Assembly (NCBI GenBank): GCA_030697175.1
Contig: JAUYQR010000011.1
Span: forward strand, 682,001-746,000
Length of the DNA stretch: 64,000 bases
Direction of reading: 5' to 3'
Source of the DNA: Paracoccaceae bacterium
GTDB lineage: Bacteria > Pseudomonadota > Alphaproteobacteria > Rhodobacterales > Rhodobacteraceae
Below, piece after piece: positions 8,475-17,315 of this stretch. The number at the start of each line of letters is the position of its first letter. Position 1 is the stretch's first letter. The position numbers and the translations under genes are program-made. The notes below the pieces were generated by a model that saw only the letters and a program-made list of their open reading frames with translations, was not told the DNA's origin and did not search any database.

Positions 8475-10265
8475 ATGCCGATCCTGAAGCAGTCCAGCCC
8501 GCACGGGTCGCTTGTGGCGCTGTCCACGATGAAGGATGAGGGGCCTTACGTGGTGGAGTGGGTCGCTCACCACCTGTCGGTCGGGTTTACCGACGTGATG
8601 GTCTACACCAACGACTGTTCCGACGGCACGGATGCCATGCTGAAGCGGCTGGAGGCGATGGATATCGGCGTCCACCACCGCGAGAATGTGATCCCGCCTG
8701 GGCTGAAACCGCACCCGTCGATGCTGAAACTGGCGGTGCAGGAAGAGCTGATCCGCGAGTCGGACTGGCTTTTGGTGCTGGATGCCGACGAATTTCTCTG
8801 CATCAACCACCCCTCGCACACGCTGGACGGGATGGTGGCGGATCTGACGGCGATGCAGGCATCGGCGATGGTGCTGACCTGGCGCATCTTTGGATCGTCC
8901 GGGGTGCGCGACTGGAGCCGCGCCCCGATCACCGAACAGTTCACCCGCGCCGCACCCGAGTTCTGGAACAAGGGCTGGGGCACCAAGACGCTGCTGAAGT
9001 TCGATCCGAAATACCTGCGTCTGGGAATGCACCGCCCGATCATCAAGGCGCACCACAAGGAAACCGACTATCCTGACAGCGTGCTGTGGGTGAACGGGTC
9101 GGGGCGGCCATTGGAGGACTGGTTCAAGTTCCGCGGCTGGCGGTCGATTCGCCGAACGGTGGGCTATGACTGGGCGCAGATCAACCACTACGCCATCAAG
9201 TCGATGGACGCCTATTCGCTGCGCAAGTTCCGGGGCAACGCGAACCTGAAGAAGGACAAGTACAACTCGGATTACTGGTCGTTGCAGGACCGCAACGAGG
9301 TGGAAGACACGCGCATCGCCCACCACGGCGCGCGGCGGGCCGAGATCATGGCAGAGCTGCTGCGCGACAAGGCGCTGCGCGGGCTGCACGAAACGGCACA
9401 TGCGCAGGCCGAGGCGCGGCTGGCGGAATACCGGCAGTCGGAGGCGTATCAGGCGCTGGTCGACGGGCTTGTGGCCGCGTCAAACGTGCCAATCACGCAG
9501 GTCGTCGCCAAGCCCCCCAAGGCGCGCGACCCGGAAAAGGTGGCTGCGGTGCAAACCAAGCTGGAACAGCGCCGGTCCGAACTGCCGAAAGACGAAAGGC
9601 GCACGCCGCCGCCGCCGGGCTGGGGGTCGCCCTTCACCTCTCCTTACGTCAGCGGCCATGTTGCCTTGGCGCCGGACGTGGCGATCGAGGAGGTCGACAA
9701 TCAGGGCCTGCTTGTCCCCGCCGACCCGCGCCTGTTCACCGCCGCGTCGATCGAAGTGCTGCGGTCGGGTAAATTCGACCGCAGGCACGGGCGCAACATC
9801 CACGGGTTTGTGGCGGGATACGCGCGGCTTCTGGATCTGGATTGCGGGATAGGCTTCACCGCATTGCGCGCCCGGATGGGGAATCCGGCGCTTGAAATTG
9901 TCGTGCATGACGAAAGGCCGAAGCTGTTGGCTTTTGCCAAGGCGCTGGTGGCGCGGAACTTTCCGGACCCGGCAGGAATAGCCTTTTCCCAGGCCACGCT
10001 GAACGCTGGCGGCGATTGGGCCGGACTTGCCGGGCTGATCGCCGCACACCGGCCGGATGTGCTGCGCTTTGCGGGTGCGCTTTTGGGGGCTGACGCGCTG
10101 ACCGGGCCGCGTCTTGTGGGTGTTAGGCGCGTCATCATCCCGTTTCTCGACCCGTCCGAAGTGGCGACTGCGCGCGACCGGCTGGTTCCGGCGCTGGCCG
10201 CCCTAGGCTTTGCCGAGGATGCCGATGCCGAGCCGAACGGGTCGCTTTGTCTCAACCGTCCGTGA
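8475..10265 (+). CDS. Glycosyltransferase fused to a methyltransferase-like domain
   Basis: A 596-residue two-domain protein. Residues about 10-300 are a Glyco_tranf_2_4-type transferase (ALSTMKDEGPYVVEWVAHHL; metal motif LDADEF around residue 99; conserved INHYAIKS). A charged helical linker and a proline-rich hinge (about residues 300-385) follow. The C-terminal about 190 residues contain LDLDCGIGFTALRARMG (near residues 452-468), which resembles motif I of SAM-dependent methyltransferases of the FkbM type, though later catalytic motifs are not obvious. The gene starts 10 bases after the previous stop. It ends 35 bases before the thi riboswitch. Whether the second domain is active is unknown. 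Confidence 0.78.
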   Translation: MPILKQSSPHGSLVALSTMKDEGPYVVEWVAHHLSVGFTDVMVYTNDCSDGTDAMLKRLEAMDIGVHHRENVIPPGLKPHPSMLKLAVQEELIRESDWLLVLDADEFLCINHPSHTLDGMVADLTAMQASAMVLTWRIFGSSGVRDWSRAPITEQFTRAAPEFWNKGWGTKTLLKFDPKYLRLGMHRPIIKAHHKETDYPDSVLWVNGSGRPLEDWFKFRGWRSIRRTVGYDWAQINHYAIKSMDAYSLRKFRGNANLKKDKYNSDYWSLQDRNEVEDTRIAHHGARRAEIMAELLRDKALRGLHETAHAQAEARLAEYRQSEAYQALVDGLVAASNVPITQVVAKPPKARDPEKVAAVQTKLEQRRSELPKDERRTPPPPGWGSPFTSPYVSGHVALAPDVAIEEVDNQGLLVPADPRLFTAASIEVLRSGKFDRRHGRNIHGFVAGYARLLDLDCGIGFTALRARMGNPALEIVVHDERPKLLAFAKALVARNFPDPAGIAFSQATLNAGGDWAGLAGLIAAHRPDVLRFAGALLGADALTGPRLVGVRRVIIPFLDPSEVATARDRLVPALAALGFAEDADAEPNGSLCLNRP

Positions 10266-10269
10266 CCTC

Positions 10270-10297
10270 TTGCACCTGACGCAAGACGGATTATTCT
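10270..10297 (+). promoter_or_regulatory. Predicted sigma-70 promoter of thiBPQ
   Basis: TTGCAC and TATTCT boxes are separated by 16 bases and stand just upstream of the TPP aptamer, so transcription would start near the first base pair of aptamer helix P1. The assignment is by pattern and position only. Confidence 0.45.
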
Positions 10298-10303
10298 TCG
10301 CCC

Positions 10304-10400
10304 CACCTCGGGGTGCCGTCAGGGTGAAAACGCCTGCCGGCTGAGATGCGAAAGCGAACCCGTCGAACCTGAACCGGATCATACCGGCGGAGGGAAGGTG
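10304..10400 (+). ncRNA. TPP riboswitch (THI element)
   Basis: The conserved TPP-aptamer parts occur in order: CTCGGGGTGC, then GCTGAGA, then ACCCGTCGAACCTGAACCGG, then ATACCGGCGGAGGGAAGG. The ends CACCT (10304-10308) and AGGTG (10396-10400) can form helix P1. It lies directly before thiB, the expected target. High thiamine pyrophosphate should lower expression of the importer. Confidence 0.93.
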
Positions 10401-10404
10401 CATG

Positions 10405-10447
10405 GGTTACTCCATCTCCCGACCAATCCGTCGCACATGGAGAAACC
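10405..10447 (+). promoter_or_regulatory. Riboswitch expression platform: hairpin hiding the thiB ribosome binding site
   Basis: Bases 10405-10415 can pair with 10437-10447 (10 of 11 pairs, one A-A mismatch). The right arm contains GGAGAA, the ribosome binding site of the ATG at 10450. The left arm bases CTCC (10410-10413) can alternatively pair with GGAG (10389-10392) inside the aptamer. This gives a simple on/off switch at the level of translation initiation. Confidence 0.6.
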
Positions 10448-10449
10448 TG

Positions 10450-11433
10450 ATGAAAACCACCCTCCTTGCTGCGGGCCTTGCGACCATCGCCTTCCCGGCC
10501 TTGGCTGAGACGCCTGTTCTGACTGTGCTGACTTACGACAGCTTCGTTTCCGAATGGGGACCGGGGCCAAAGGTCGAAGCGGCATTTGAGGCCACCTGCG
10601 CCTGCGACCTGCAATTCGTCGGTGCAGGCGACGGTGCCGCCCTTCTGGCCCGGGTGCAGCTTGAAGGCGCCGGGTCCGACGCGGACGTGGTGCTTGGCCT
10701 CGACACCAGTCTGACGGCCGCCGCCGCCGCGACGGGCCTTTTTGCGCCGCACGGCCAAGCGGGTGCCACAGCGCTGCCGGTGGCCTTTGATGACCCGCTG
10801 TTCCTGCCCTTCGATTGGGGCTGGTTCGCCTTTGTCTACGACAAGGCGAAGCTGCCCGAGCCGCCCAAAAACTTTGAAGCGCTGGGCGCGTCTGACCTGA
10901 AGATCGTCATTCAGGACCCGCGGTCATCGACCCCCGGCCTTGGCCTTCTGCTTTGGGTGAAAGCCGCCTACGGCGACCGCGCGGCGGAAATCTGGGCGGG
11001 ACTGGCCGACAACATCGTAACCGTCACGCCCGGCTGGTCGGAAGCCTACGGGTTGTTCCTTGAGGGCGAGGCCGACATGGTGCTGAGCTACACCACATCC
11101 CCCGCCTATCACCTGATCGCTGAGGGTGATGCTGGCAAGGCTGCGGCCCTGTTCGACGAAGGGCACTATCTGCAGGTGGAGGTTGCGGGCAAGCTGGCCG
11201 CCACCGATCAGGGCGCGCTGGCCGATCAGTTCATGGCATTCCTGACGAGTGAGGGGTTCCAGTCGGTGATCCCGGAAACCAACTGGATGTATCCGGCTGT
11301 GACGCCTGCGGCGGGTTTGCCGGACGGGTTTGATGCCTTCCGTCCGGCGAAGTCGCTGCTCATGTCGCCTGACGCGGCGATGGCTGCGCGGGATGCGGCA
11401 CTGGCTGAATGGCAAGCCGCGCTCGCCCGCTGA
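10450..11433 (+). CDS. thiB: Thiamine ABC transporter, substrate-binding protein
   Basis: A 327-residue periplasmic protein that binds thiamine or its phosphates and delivers it to ThiPQ. The first 19 residues are a classic signal peptide ending in ALA before ETPVLTVLTYDSFVSEWGPG, the usual ThiB start of the mature chain. Motifs such as PFDWGWFAFVYD and SSTPGLGLLLWVK match the family. The ATG at 10450 was chosen because it gives a proper signal peptide and has GGAGAA 5 bases upstream; an in-frame ATG at 10402 would add a 16-residue extension inside the riboswitch. It overlaps thiP by 25 bases. Control is by the TPP riboswitch upstream. Confidence 0.95.
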   Translation: MKTTLLAAGLATIAFPALAETPVLTVLTYDSFVSEWGPGPKVEAAFEATCACDLQFVGAGDGAALLARVQLEGAGSDADVVLGLDTSLTAAAAATGLFAPHGQAGATALPVAFDDPLFLPFDWGWFAFVYDKAKLPEPPKNFEALGASDLKIVIQDPRSSTPGLGLLLWVKAAYGDRAAEIWAGLADNIVTVTPGWSEAYGLFLEGEADMVLSYTTSPAYHLIAEGDAGKAAALFDEGHYLQVEVAGKLAATDQGALADQFMAFLTSEGFQSVIPETNWMYPAVTPAAGLPDGFDAFRPAKSLLMSPDAAMAARDAALAEWQAALAR

Positions 11434-12959
11434 ACCTTGGCCCTCTGGTGCTGGCAGCGGTGCTGCTGGCGCTGGTGGCGGGGCCGTTGGTTACGGTTGC
11501 CGCAAGGGCGGGACAGTTTGTGATGGTGCCGCAGGATTGGGCTGCGGTGCGCTTTACGCTGATGCAGGCGTCACTGTCGGCGCTGATTTCGGTCGGGCTG
11601 GCGGTGCCGGTGGCACGCGCCCTGGCACGGCGGCGGTTTGCCGGGCGGCAGGCGCTGATCACGCTGATGGGCGCGCCGTTCCTGTTGCCGGCGATGGTGG
11701 CGGTGTTGGGGTTGTTGGCCGTGTTCGGGCGGTCAGGGGTCATGAACGACCTTCTCGCAGAGATGGGCCTGCCGACGGTGTCGATCTACGGGCTGCATGG
11801 CGTTCTGTTGGCGCATGTATTCCTGAACCTGCCGCTGGCGGTGCGGATCATACTGCAGGGCTGGCAGTCGATTCCTGCCGAACGGTTCCGGCTGGCCGCT
11901 TCGTTGGGCTTTGGTCCGTCCGAGGTGGCTCGGCATCTGGAGCGCCCGATGCTGTGGGCAGTGCTGCCCGGCGCGGGGCTGGTGATCTTTGTGATCTGCC
12001 TGACCAGCTTTGCGGTGGTCCTGACGCTGGGCGGTGGTCCTGCGGCGACGACGGTGGAACTGGCGATCTATCAGGCGGTGCGCTTTGACTTCGATCTTGG
12101 GCGGGCAGCGATGCTGGCCCTGGTGCAGCTGGGCCTCTGCGCGGTCGCGGCGGGGCTGGTGTTCGGGCTGGCGCGGCAAGTGGGGTTCGGTGCGGGCCTT
12201 GATCGGAGCCTCGTCATCGCCGGGCCGGGCGGATGGCGCCGCTGGGCCGACGGCGCGGCCATCACGGCGGCTGCGCTGTTCCTGCTGGTGCCCTTGGGCG
12301 CGGTGGTTCTGCGCGGCGTGCCGGGGCTGGCCGAGGTGCCTGACGTGGTCTTCACCGCAGCGCTGCGGTCCGTTTTGGTGGCAATTGTGTCGGCGGCCAT
12401 GACAGTGTCGGTGGCGCTCGTGCTGGCCGATGCGGTGGCGCGGCGCGCGCGCGGGTTCGGATTTCTTGAGGCGGCTGCGGTGTTGCCGCTGGCCACGTCA
12501 GGTCTGGTGTTGGGCACCGGGCTGTTCCTGATCGTGCAGCCTGTGGTCTCGCCGCTGTCGGTGGCTCTGCCGGTAACGGTGCTGGTAAACACCGCGCTTG
12601 CCTTGCCGTATGTCTACCGGCTGGTCCTGCCTGATGCGCAGACCGTGGTGGGTGATTATGGTCGGCTGAGCGACAGCCTTGGTTTGCAAGGCTGGCCACG
12701 CTGGCGCTGGGTCGTGCTGCCCCGGCTGGCCCGGCCTGTGGGCTTTGGCGCCGGGGTGGCGGCGGCATTGTCGATCGGCGATCTTGGGGTGATCACCCTC
12801 TTTGCCGGCGGGGATCAAGGCACCTTGCCGCTGGTCGTGCAACAATTGACGGGGGCCTACCGGATGCAGGCTGCGGCGGGGGCAGCGCTGCTGCTGGTTG
12901 GCCTCAGCTTCGGGCTGTTCTGGTTGTGCGATTGGGGAGGGCGACGTGCTTCAGCTTGA
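11409..12959 (+). CDS. thiP: Thiamine ABC transporter, permease
   Basis: A 516-residue inner-membrane permease with about 12 transmembrane segments in two similar halves, as expected for ThiP, which carries both transmembrane domains on one chain. The two EAA-type coupling loops are visible: PAERFRLAASLGFGPSEVARHLERP (first half) and the GRLSDSLGLQGWPRWRWVVLPRL region (second half). It overlaps the end of thiB by 25 bases and the start of thiQ by 14 bases, so the three are coupled. Confidence 0.94.
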   Translation: MASRARPLNLGPLVLAAVLLALVAGPLVTVAARAGQFVMVPQDWAAVRFTLMQASLSALISVGLAVPVARALARRRFAGRQALITLMGAPFLLPAMVAVLGLLAVFGRSGVMNDLLAEMGLPTVSIYGLHGVLLAHVFLNLPLAVRIILQGWQSIPAERFRLAASLGFGPSEVARHLERPMLWAVLPGAGLVIFVICLTSFAVVLTLGGGPAATTVELAIYQAVRFDFDLGRAAMLALVQLGLCAVAAGLVFGLARQVGFGAGLDRSLVIAGPGGWRRWADGAAITAAALFLLVPLGAVVLRGVPGLAEVPDVVFTAALRSVLVAIVSAAMTVSVALVLADAVARRARGFGFLEAAAVLPLATSGLVLGTGLFLIVQPVVSPLSVALPVTVLVNTALALPYVYRLVLPDAQTVVGDYGRLSDSLGLQGWPRWRWVVLPRLARPVGFGAGVAAALSIGDLGVITLFAGGDQGTLPLVVQQLTGAYRMQAAAGAALLLVGLSFGLFWLCDWGGRRASA

Positions 12960-13653
12960 TCGGGTGGTTCTGGCGCAGGATGGCTTTCGGTTGACCGCGG
13001 ACTGGGCCGCCGCACCAGGATGCCGGGTAGCCGTCATCGGGCCGTCCGGGGCAGGGAAATCAAGCCTGCTTGCGGCAATCGCCGGGTTCTTTCCGCCGGT
13101 GTCGGGCGCGGTGCGGTGGAACGGCACCGATATCGGCGGGCTTGCGCCGGGCGCGCGGCCCTTGAGCGTCCTGTTTCAGGACCAGAACCTGTTTCCGCAC
13201 CTGACCGTGGCGCAGAATCTGGGGCTTGGCCTGCGCCCGGATCTGCGGCTTTCGGGCACTGAAGCAATGCGCGTGGATGCAGCGATCGAGCGGGTTGGGT
13301 TGGCGGGGCTGGGCCAGCGCAAGCCGGGCGAGCTGTCGGGCGGGCAGGCGGGGCGGGCGGCGCTGGCGCGCGCACTGTTGCGGGCGCGGCCCATGCTTCT
13401 TCTGGACGAGCCGTTTGCGGCTTTGGGGCCGGCCCTGAAGGCCGAAATGCTGGCGCTGGTGGCCGAGGTCGCGGGCGACAGCGGGGCGCTGGTTCTGATG
13501 GTCACGCATGACCCGGCCGATGCGAAAGCCTTTGCCGAGGCGGTGGTTCTGGTGGCCGACGGTGTGGCAGCGGCGCCGGTTCAGACCGAACATCTTTTTG
13601 CAAACCCGCCCCCGGCATTGCGCGGCTATCTGGGGCCCGCAGGGCAGATATGA
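12946..13653 (+). CDS. thiQ: Thiamine ABC transporter, ATP-binding protein
   Basis: A 235-residue ABC ATPase energising thiamine import. Walker A GPSGAGKSS, signature LSGGQAGRAALARAL, Walker B LLLDEPFAAL and H-loop VTHD are all present. The D-loop reads AALG where ThiQ proteins normally have SALD, so its aspartate is missing. The GTG at 12946 is chosen because GGGGAGGG lies just upstream; the in-frame ATG further up would lie deep in thiP. It is last in the operon, with a terminator immediately after the stop codon. Confidence 0.93.
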   Translation: MLQLDRVVLAQDGFRLTADWAAAPGCRVAVIGPSGAGKSSLLAAIAGFFPPVSGAVRWNGTDIGGLAPGARPLSVLFQDQNLFPHLTVAQNLGLGLRPDLRLSGTEAMRVDAAIERVGLAGLGQRKPGELSGGQAGRAALARALLRARPMLLLDEPFAALGPALKAEMLALVAEVAGDSGALVLMVTHDPADAKAFAEAVVLVADGVAAAPVQTEHLFANPPPALRGYLGPAGQI

Positions 13654-13658
13654 AAAAA

Positions 13659-13684
13659 ACCCCGCCTTGCAGGGCGGGGTCTTG
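13659..13684. terminator. Bidirectional terminator between thiQ and petC
   Basis: An 8-bp GC-rich stem (ACCCCGCC / GGCGGGGT) is followed on the minus strand by seven T and on the plus strand by a weak CTTGTT. It separates the convergent thiBPQ and petABC operons and serves petC best. Confidence 0.85.
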
Positions 13685-13705
13685 TTGCCGTCATTGCTCT
13701 TCGGA

Positions 13706-14554
13706 TCAGGCGGTCTTGCGACCCTTGACCCCGGCCCAGATGCGCTTGTTGGTCAGGTAAAGCAGCGTCGACAGGATCACGAGGAAGATCACGCTGACAA
13801 AGCCCGCTTCCCTGCGTGCCATCAACTTCGGTTCGGCGGCCCACATCAGGAACGACGACACGTCCATCGACATCTGGTCGACAGTCGCAGCGGTTCCGTC
13901 AGCGTAGGTGACCTGATCGTCGGACATCGGAGGCGGCATCGCGATCCAGCTTCCTTCGATCATCGGGAGGCCTTCTTCATTCTTGCAGGTGTCAGGAACG
14001 GCACCCTTGATGAAGTAACGGTTGTAATAACCATCAGATTCGAAATCGGCAGCGCATTCTGGCGGATCCTCGTAGCCGACAAGGATCGCATGCATGTATT
14101 CCGGCCCGCCCATCCCCTTGAACAGCTGGTTCATGCCGCTGCCGTAAGGCCCGCTGAAACCGGCCCGCGCCTTTGCCATCGTGCTGAGATCGGGCGCGGT
14201 TTCCATCGCAGAGTGCGGGAAGTGGTCAGTCGGCACCCCTTCGCGGTCTTCACCCGTATCGGCGTCGGTGATCGTCCACTGTTTGGCGTACTCGCGGATC
14301 TGGTCTACCGGCATCGCCGGGCCACCTTCGTCCGACAGGGTGCGGATCGGCACATACTTCAAACCGTGGCAGGCAGCGCAGACCTCGGTGTAGACCTGCA
14401 GGCCGCGCTGCAACTGCATCTGGTCGAACTTTCCGAACGGGCCTTCATGCGCGAAGGCCACGTCCGGGATGTGCAGCTCCTTTCCGGCGGCAAACGCGCC
14501 GCTGGCGGAGAGAACGAGCGCCGATACGGCGGTGAGTGCGATTCTCTTGAACAT
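13706..14554 (-). CDS. petC: Cytochrome c1, bc1 complex
   Basis: A 282-residue cytochrome c1 of the ubiquinol-cytochrome c reductase; it passes electrons from the Rieske centre to cytochrome c. It has a cleavable signal peptide (about residues 1-23, ending AFA), the haem motif CAACH (Cys59, Cys62, His63), a likely Met ligand in WIAMPPPM, and one C-terminal membrane anchor ([15 protein letters not shown]). The ATG at 14554 ([10 protein letters not shown]) has AAAGGA upstream and gives a proper signal peptide; the reading six residues longer overlaps petB. It is last in petABC, 14 bases after petB. Confidence 0.97.
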   Translation of the reverse strand: MFKRIALTAVSALVLSASGAFAAGKELHIPDVAFAHEGPFGKFDQMQLQRGLQVYTEVCAACHGLKYVPIRTLSDEGGPAMPVDQIREYAKQWTITDADTGEDREGVPTDHFPHSAMETAPDLSTMAKARAGFSGPYGSGMNQLFKGMGGPEYMHAILVGYEDPPECAADFESDGYYNRYFIKGAVPDTCKNEEGLPMIEGSWIAMPPPMSDDQVTYADGTAATVDQMSMDVSSFLMWAAEPKLMARREAGFVSVIFLVILSTLLYLTNKRIWAGVKGRKTA

Positions 14555-14568
14555 TTCCTGTTCCTTTC

Positions 14569-15915
14569 TCACTCGGCCGCGACGGTCTTGGTGCCGCCTG
14601 TCGTCGGGGCGTAGTGGGCGTAGTGGGCGTTGAAATCTTCCTCGATCGTCGCAGGCTGCGGCAGCGGCTTTTCAATGACGCCAAGCAGCGGCAGGATCAC
14701 GAGGAAATAAGCGAACCAGTAGGCCGAGGCGATCAGCGAGATCGTGGCATAGGGCTCTTCGGCAGGCATGGCCCCGGCCCACATCAGGACGATGAAGTCG
14801 ATCACCAGAAGGGCGAACCACCACTTGAACATCGGGCGATAGCGGCCCGAACGCACCGACGACGTGTCCAGCCAGGGTACCAGCGCCATCACGGCGATCG
14901 CGCCGAACATCGCCAGCACGCCAAAGAACTTGGCGTCGATGATGCCGAAGGAAAGCCATTCCACCGCGATCACGATCCAGACGTCGCCGGTGAAGGCGCG
15001 CAGGATCGCGTAGAACGGCAGGAAGTACCATTCGGGCACGATGTGGGCTGGCGTCGAAAGCGGGTTCGCCTCGATGTAGTTGTCGGGGTGGCCAAGGTAG
15101 TTCGGCATGAAGCCGACGATGGCGAAGAACACCGCCAGGATCACGGCCAGCGCAAACAGATCCTTGATCACGAAGTAGGGCCAGAACGGCACGGTGTCGC
15201 GCGCGGCTTCCTCTTTCGAGCCACGGCGAACCTCAACACCCGTGGGGTTGTTGTTGCCGGTGGTGTGGAAGGCCCAGATGTGCACCGCGACCAGCGCCGC
15301 GATCACGAACGGCAGGAGGTAGTGCAGCGAGAAGAAGCGGTTCAGCGTGGCATTGTCGACGGCGGGGCCGCCGAGGAGCCAGGTCTGGATCGGTTCGCCG
15401 ATGCCGGGGATGGCGCCGAAGAGGCCGGTGATCACCGTGGCACCCCAGAACGACATCTGGCCCCAGGGCAGAACGTAGCCCATGAAGGCGGTAGCCATCA
15501 TCAGAAGGTAGATGATCATGCCGATGATCCAGGTCACCTCGCGCGGGGCCTTGTAGGAGCCGTAGTAGAGGCCGCGGAAGATGTGGAGGTAGACGGCGAA
15601 GAAGAACAGCGACGCGCCGTTCATGTGCAGGTAGCGGATCATGTAGCCGCCGTTGACGTTGCGCATGATGTGTTCGATCGACGCGAAGGCGTAATCGACA
15701 TGCGGCGTGTAGTGCATCACCAGAACGATGCCGGTGATGATCTGCAGCGCCAGACAGAACGTCAGAACAATGCCCCAGATCCACATCCAGTTCAGGTTCT
15801 TCGGCGTCGGCAGCATCAGCGTATCGTAAAGCAGCCCGACGATCGGCAGCCGCTTGTGCAACCACAGCTGGCCACCAGTCTTGGGTTCGTAATGGTCGTG
15901 CGGAATTCCGGCCAT
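14569..15915 (-). CDS. petB: Cytochrome b, bc1 complex
   Basis: A 448-residue integral membrane protein carrying the two b haems and both quinone sites. The Qo-site PEWY motif is present ([13 protein letters not shown]), as are the long conserved helices with paired histidines. The N-terminal [24 protein letters not shown] matches Rhodobacter-type cytochrome b. The C-terminus has an alphaproteobacterial extension ending near VAAE. It lies 12 bases after petA and 14 bases before petC. Confidence 0.98.
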   Translation of the reverse strand: MAGIPHDHYEPKTGGQLWLHKRLPIVGLLYDTLMLPTPKNLNWMWIWGIVLTFCLALQIITGIVLVMHYTPHVDYAFASIEHIMRNVNGGYMIRYLHMNGASLFFFAVYLHIFRGLYYGSYKAPREVTWIIGMIIYLLMMATAFMGYVLPWGQMSFWGATVITGLFGAIPGIGEPIQTWLLGGPAVDNATLNRFFSLHYLLPFVIAALVAVHIWAFHTTGNNNPTGVEVRRGSKEEAARDTVPFWPYFVIKDLFALAVILAVFFAIVGFMPNYLGHPDNYIEANPLSTPAHIVPEWYFLPFYAILRAFTGDVWIVIAVEWLSFGIIDAKFFGVLAMFGAIAVMALVPWLDTSSVRSGRYRPMFKWWFALLVIDFIVLMWAGAMPAEEPYATISLIASAYWFAYFLVILPLLGVIEKPLPQPATIEEDFNAHYAHYAPTTGGTKTVAAE

Positions 15916-15927
15916 GATCTGGTTCCC

Positions 15928-16500
15928 TTACCCGAGCTTGATGGTGGTTTCGTCAGTGAAGGCCGCCACGGGCACCGGCAGGTTGCGCGGTGCGGGGCCT
16001 TTGCGGATGCGACCCGCCGTATCGTAGTGCGACCCGTGGCAGGGGCAGAACCAGCCGCCGAAATCGCCCGAACCGTCGCCCAAGGGAACGCAGCCGAGGT
16101 GGGTGCAGACGCCCATCATCACCAGCCATTCGCCAGCTTCGTCCAGCGTGCGGTTTTCATCGGTGGCGGGGGTGTCGGGCTTGTTGGCGTTCTCGGCGAT
16201 CGGATCGGGCAGTTCTTCCAGCGCGGTGGCGCGGGCGGCCTCGATCTCCTCGGGGGTGCGGCGGCGGATGAACACCGGCTTGCCCAGCCATTTCACGGTG
16301 AGCTGGGTGCCGACCTCGACCGCCGACACGTCGACAAAGATCGACGACAGCGCCTGTACATCGGCGGACGGGTTCATCTGGTTGACCAGCGGCCAGACCG
16401 CAGCGCCAGTTGCAACGACGCCGGCACCCGCGGTCGCGTAGTACAGGAAATCCCGGCGAGTGCCTTGGCCGGTGCCTGCGTGATCGTCTGCGTGGGACAC
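15928..16500 (-). CDS. petA: Rieske iron-sulfur protein, bc1 complex
   Basis: A 190-residue Rieske subunit. The 2Fe-2S motifs CTHLGC (Cys132, His134) and CPCHGS (Cys152, His155) are intact. The N-terminus [14 protein letters not shown] is a Tat-type anchor sequence (twin arginine at 15-16), as usual for Rieske proteins. The start is GTG at 16500, supported by AGGGGAGAAG six bases upstream. It is first of petABC and is preceded by an inverted repeat in the presumed leader. Confidence 0.97.
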   Translation of the reverse strand: MSHADDHAGTGQGTRRDFLYYATAGAGVVATGAAVWPLVNQMNPSADVQALSSIFVDVSAVEVGTQLTVKWLGKPVFIRRRTPEEIEAARATALEELPDPIAENANKPDTPATDENRTLDEAGEWLVMMGVCTHLGCVPLGDGSGDFGGWFCPCHGSHYDTAGRIRKGPAPRNLPVPVAAFTDETTIKLG

Positions 16501-16515
16501 GAGATCTTCTCCCCT

Positions 16516-16532
16516 TGAGCGGCCGCCGCTCA
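16516..16532 (-). promoter_or_regulatory. Perfect inverted repeat in the petABC leader
   Basis: An 8-1-8 perfect palindrome (TGAGCGGC and its complement) stands just upstream of the petA ribosome binding site. A TATATG-like box lies about 10 bases further upstream. It could be an operator or, in RNA, too tight a loop for a good hairpin; no regulator can be named. Confidence 0.4.
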
Positions 16533-16703
16533 GGCAGCCATATATCGCGAGGGGGCATGCGAACGCACACCCCTGACCGCCGCGCTTTTAGCCAAGCTGC
16601 GGGGGATCGTCCAGCGGACAAAGGGGCGCAGTGACGGGATTTCCGGGAGCGCTAGGTCATTGTGGCTGATCCGCCGCGTTTGGGTGGTCTGGCAAGGTGC
16701 GGT

Positions 16704-17312
16704 TCAGCTTTCCGGACCTGTCGCCACGACCGAAGCGCGCTTGGCGAAGGTTTCCCACCACGCCGCCAGCGCCGGACGACCGGCACGCCAATTCCGTTCG
16801 GCATGACGAAGATCAAGGTAGCCCAGCGCCGCACCCATCGCAATCTGCGCGATCGTCGGTGGCCCAAGCAGAAGCGGCATGGACTGGGTCTCAACTGCTG
16901 TCAGGGCGCGGTCGACCTTGGCCCACTGCGCCTCGATCCACTCGGGCGAACGGCTGGGTTCGGGCCGGACCACCTGTTCGTAGCGCATCAGGACGGCAGC
17001 GTCAGCGATACCATCGGCTGTCGCTTCAAGCGTCAGCACTTCCCACAGGCGCGGTGCCGCCGGATAAAGCCCGGTGCCAAAGCGGTCGTCCAGATATCGG
17101 CAGATCACCCGGCTATCATACAGCGCCGGGCCGTCATCGCGGGCCAGCGCGGGGATCTTGCCCAACGGGTTCTGCGCCACGGGCAGGCTTCCGGGGTCAA
17201 GCGGGGTGCCCGCAGCCGGAACCAAAGTCACCTGGTCGGTGGCCTGCGCCTCGTGCAGCAGGATCATCACCTTGCGCACGAAGGGCGAGGCGGGGGCGTG
17301 ATAAAGGTGCAT
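16704..17312 (-). CDS. Glutathione S-transferase
   Basis: A 202-residue cytosolic GST. The N-terminal thioredoxin-like domain begins MHLYHAPASPFVRKVMILLHEA with a candidate catalytic Ser at position 9, the cis-Pro region reads LGKIPALARDDGPALYDSRVICRYLDDRF, and the alpha-helical C-terminal domain follows (TIAQIAMGAALGYLDLRH). Ligand and natural substrate are unknown. It lies 3 bases after a small membrane-protein gene on the same strand and about 200 bases upstream of petA. Confidence 0.9.
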   Translation of the reverse strand: MHLYHAPASPFVRKVMILLHEAQATDQVTLVPAAGTPLDPGSLPVAQNPLGKIPALARDDGPALYDSRVICRYLDDRFGTGLYPAAPRLWEVLTLEATADGIADAAVLMRYEQVVRPEPSRSPEWIEAQWAKVDRALTAVETQSMPLLLGPPTIAQIAMGAALGYLDLRHAERNWRAGRPALAAWWETFAKRASVVATGPES

Positions 17313-17315
17313 GTG

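Noticed and set aside
10402-11433. Longer thiB starting at the ATG inside the riboswitch end
   Set aside because: It would give a poor signal peptide, and the platform hairpin clearly covers the ribosome binding site of the ATG at 10450.
14614-16518. Long plus-strand ORF opposite cytochrome b and Rieske genes
   Set aside because: Antisense shadow of petB and petA, which are certain.
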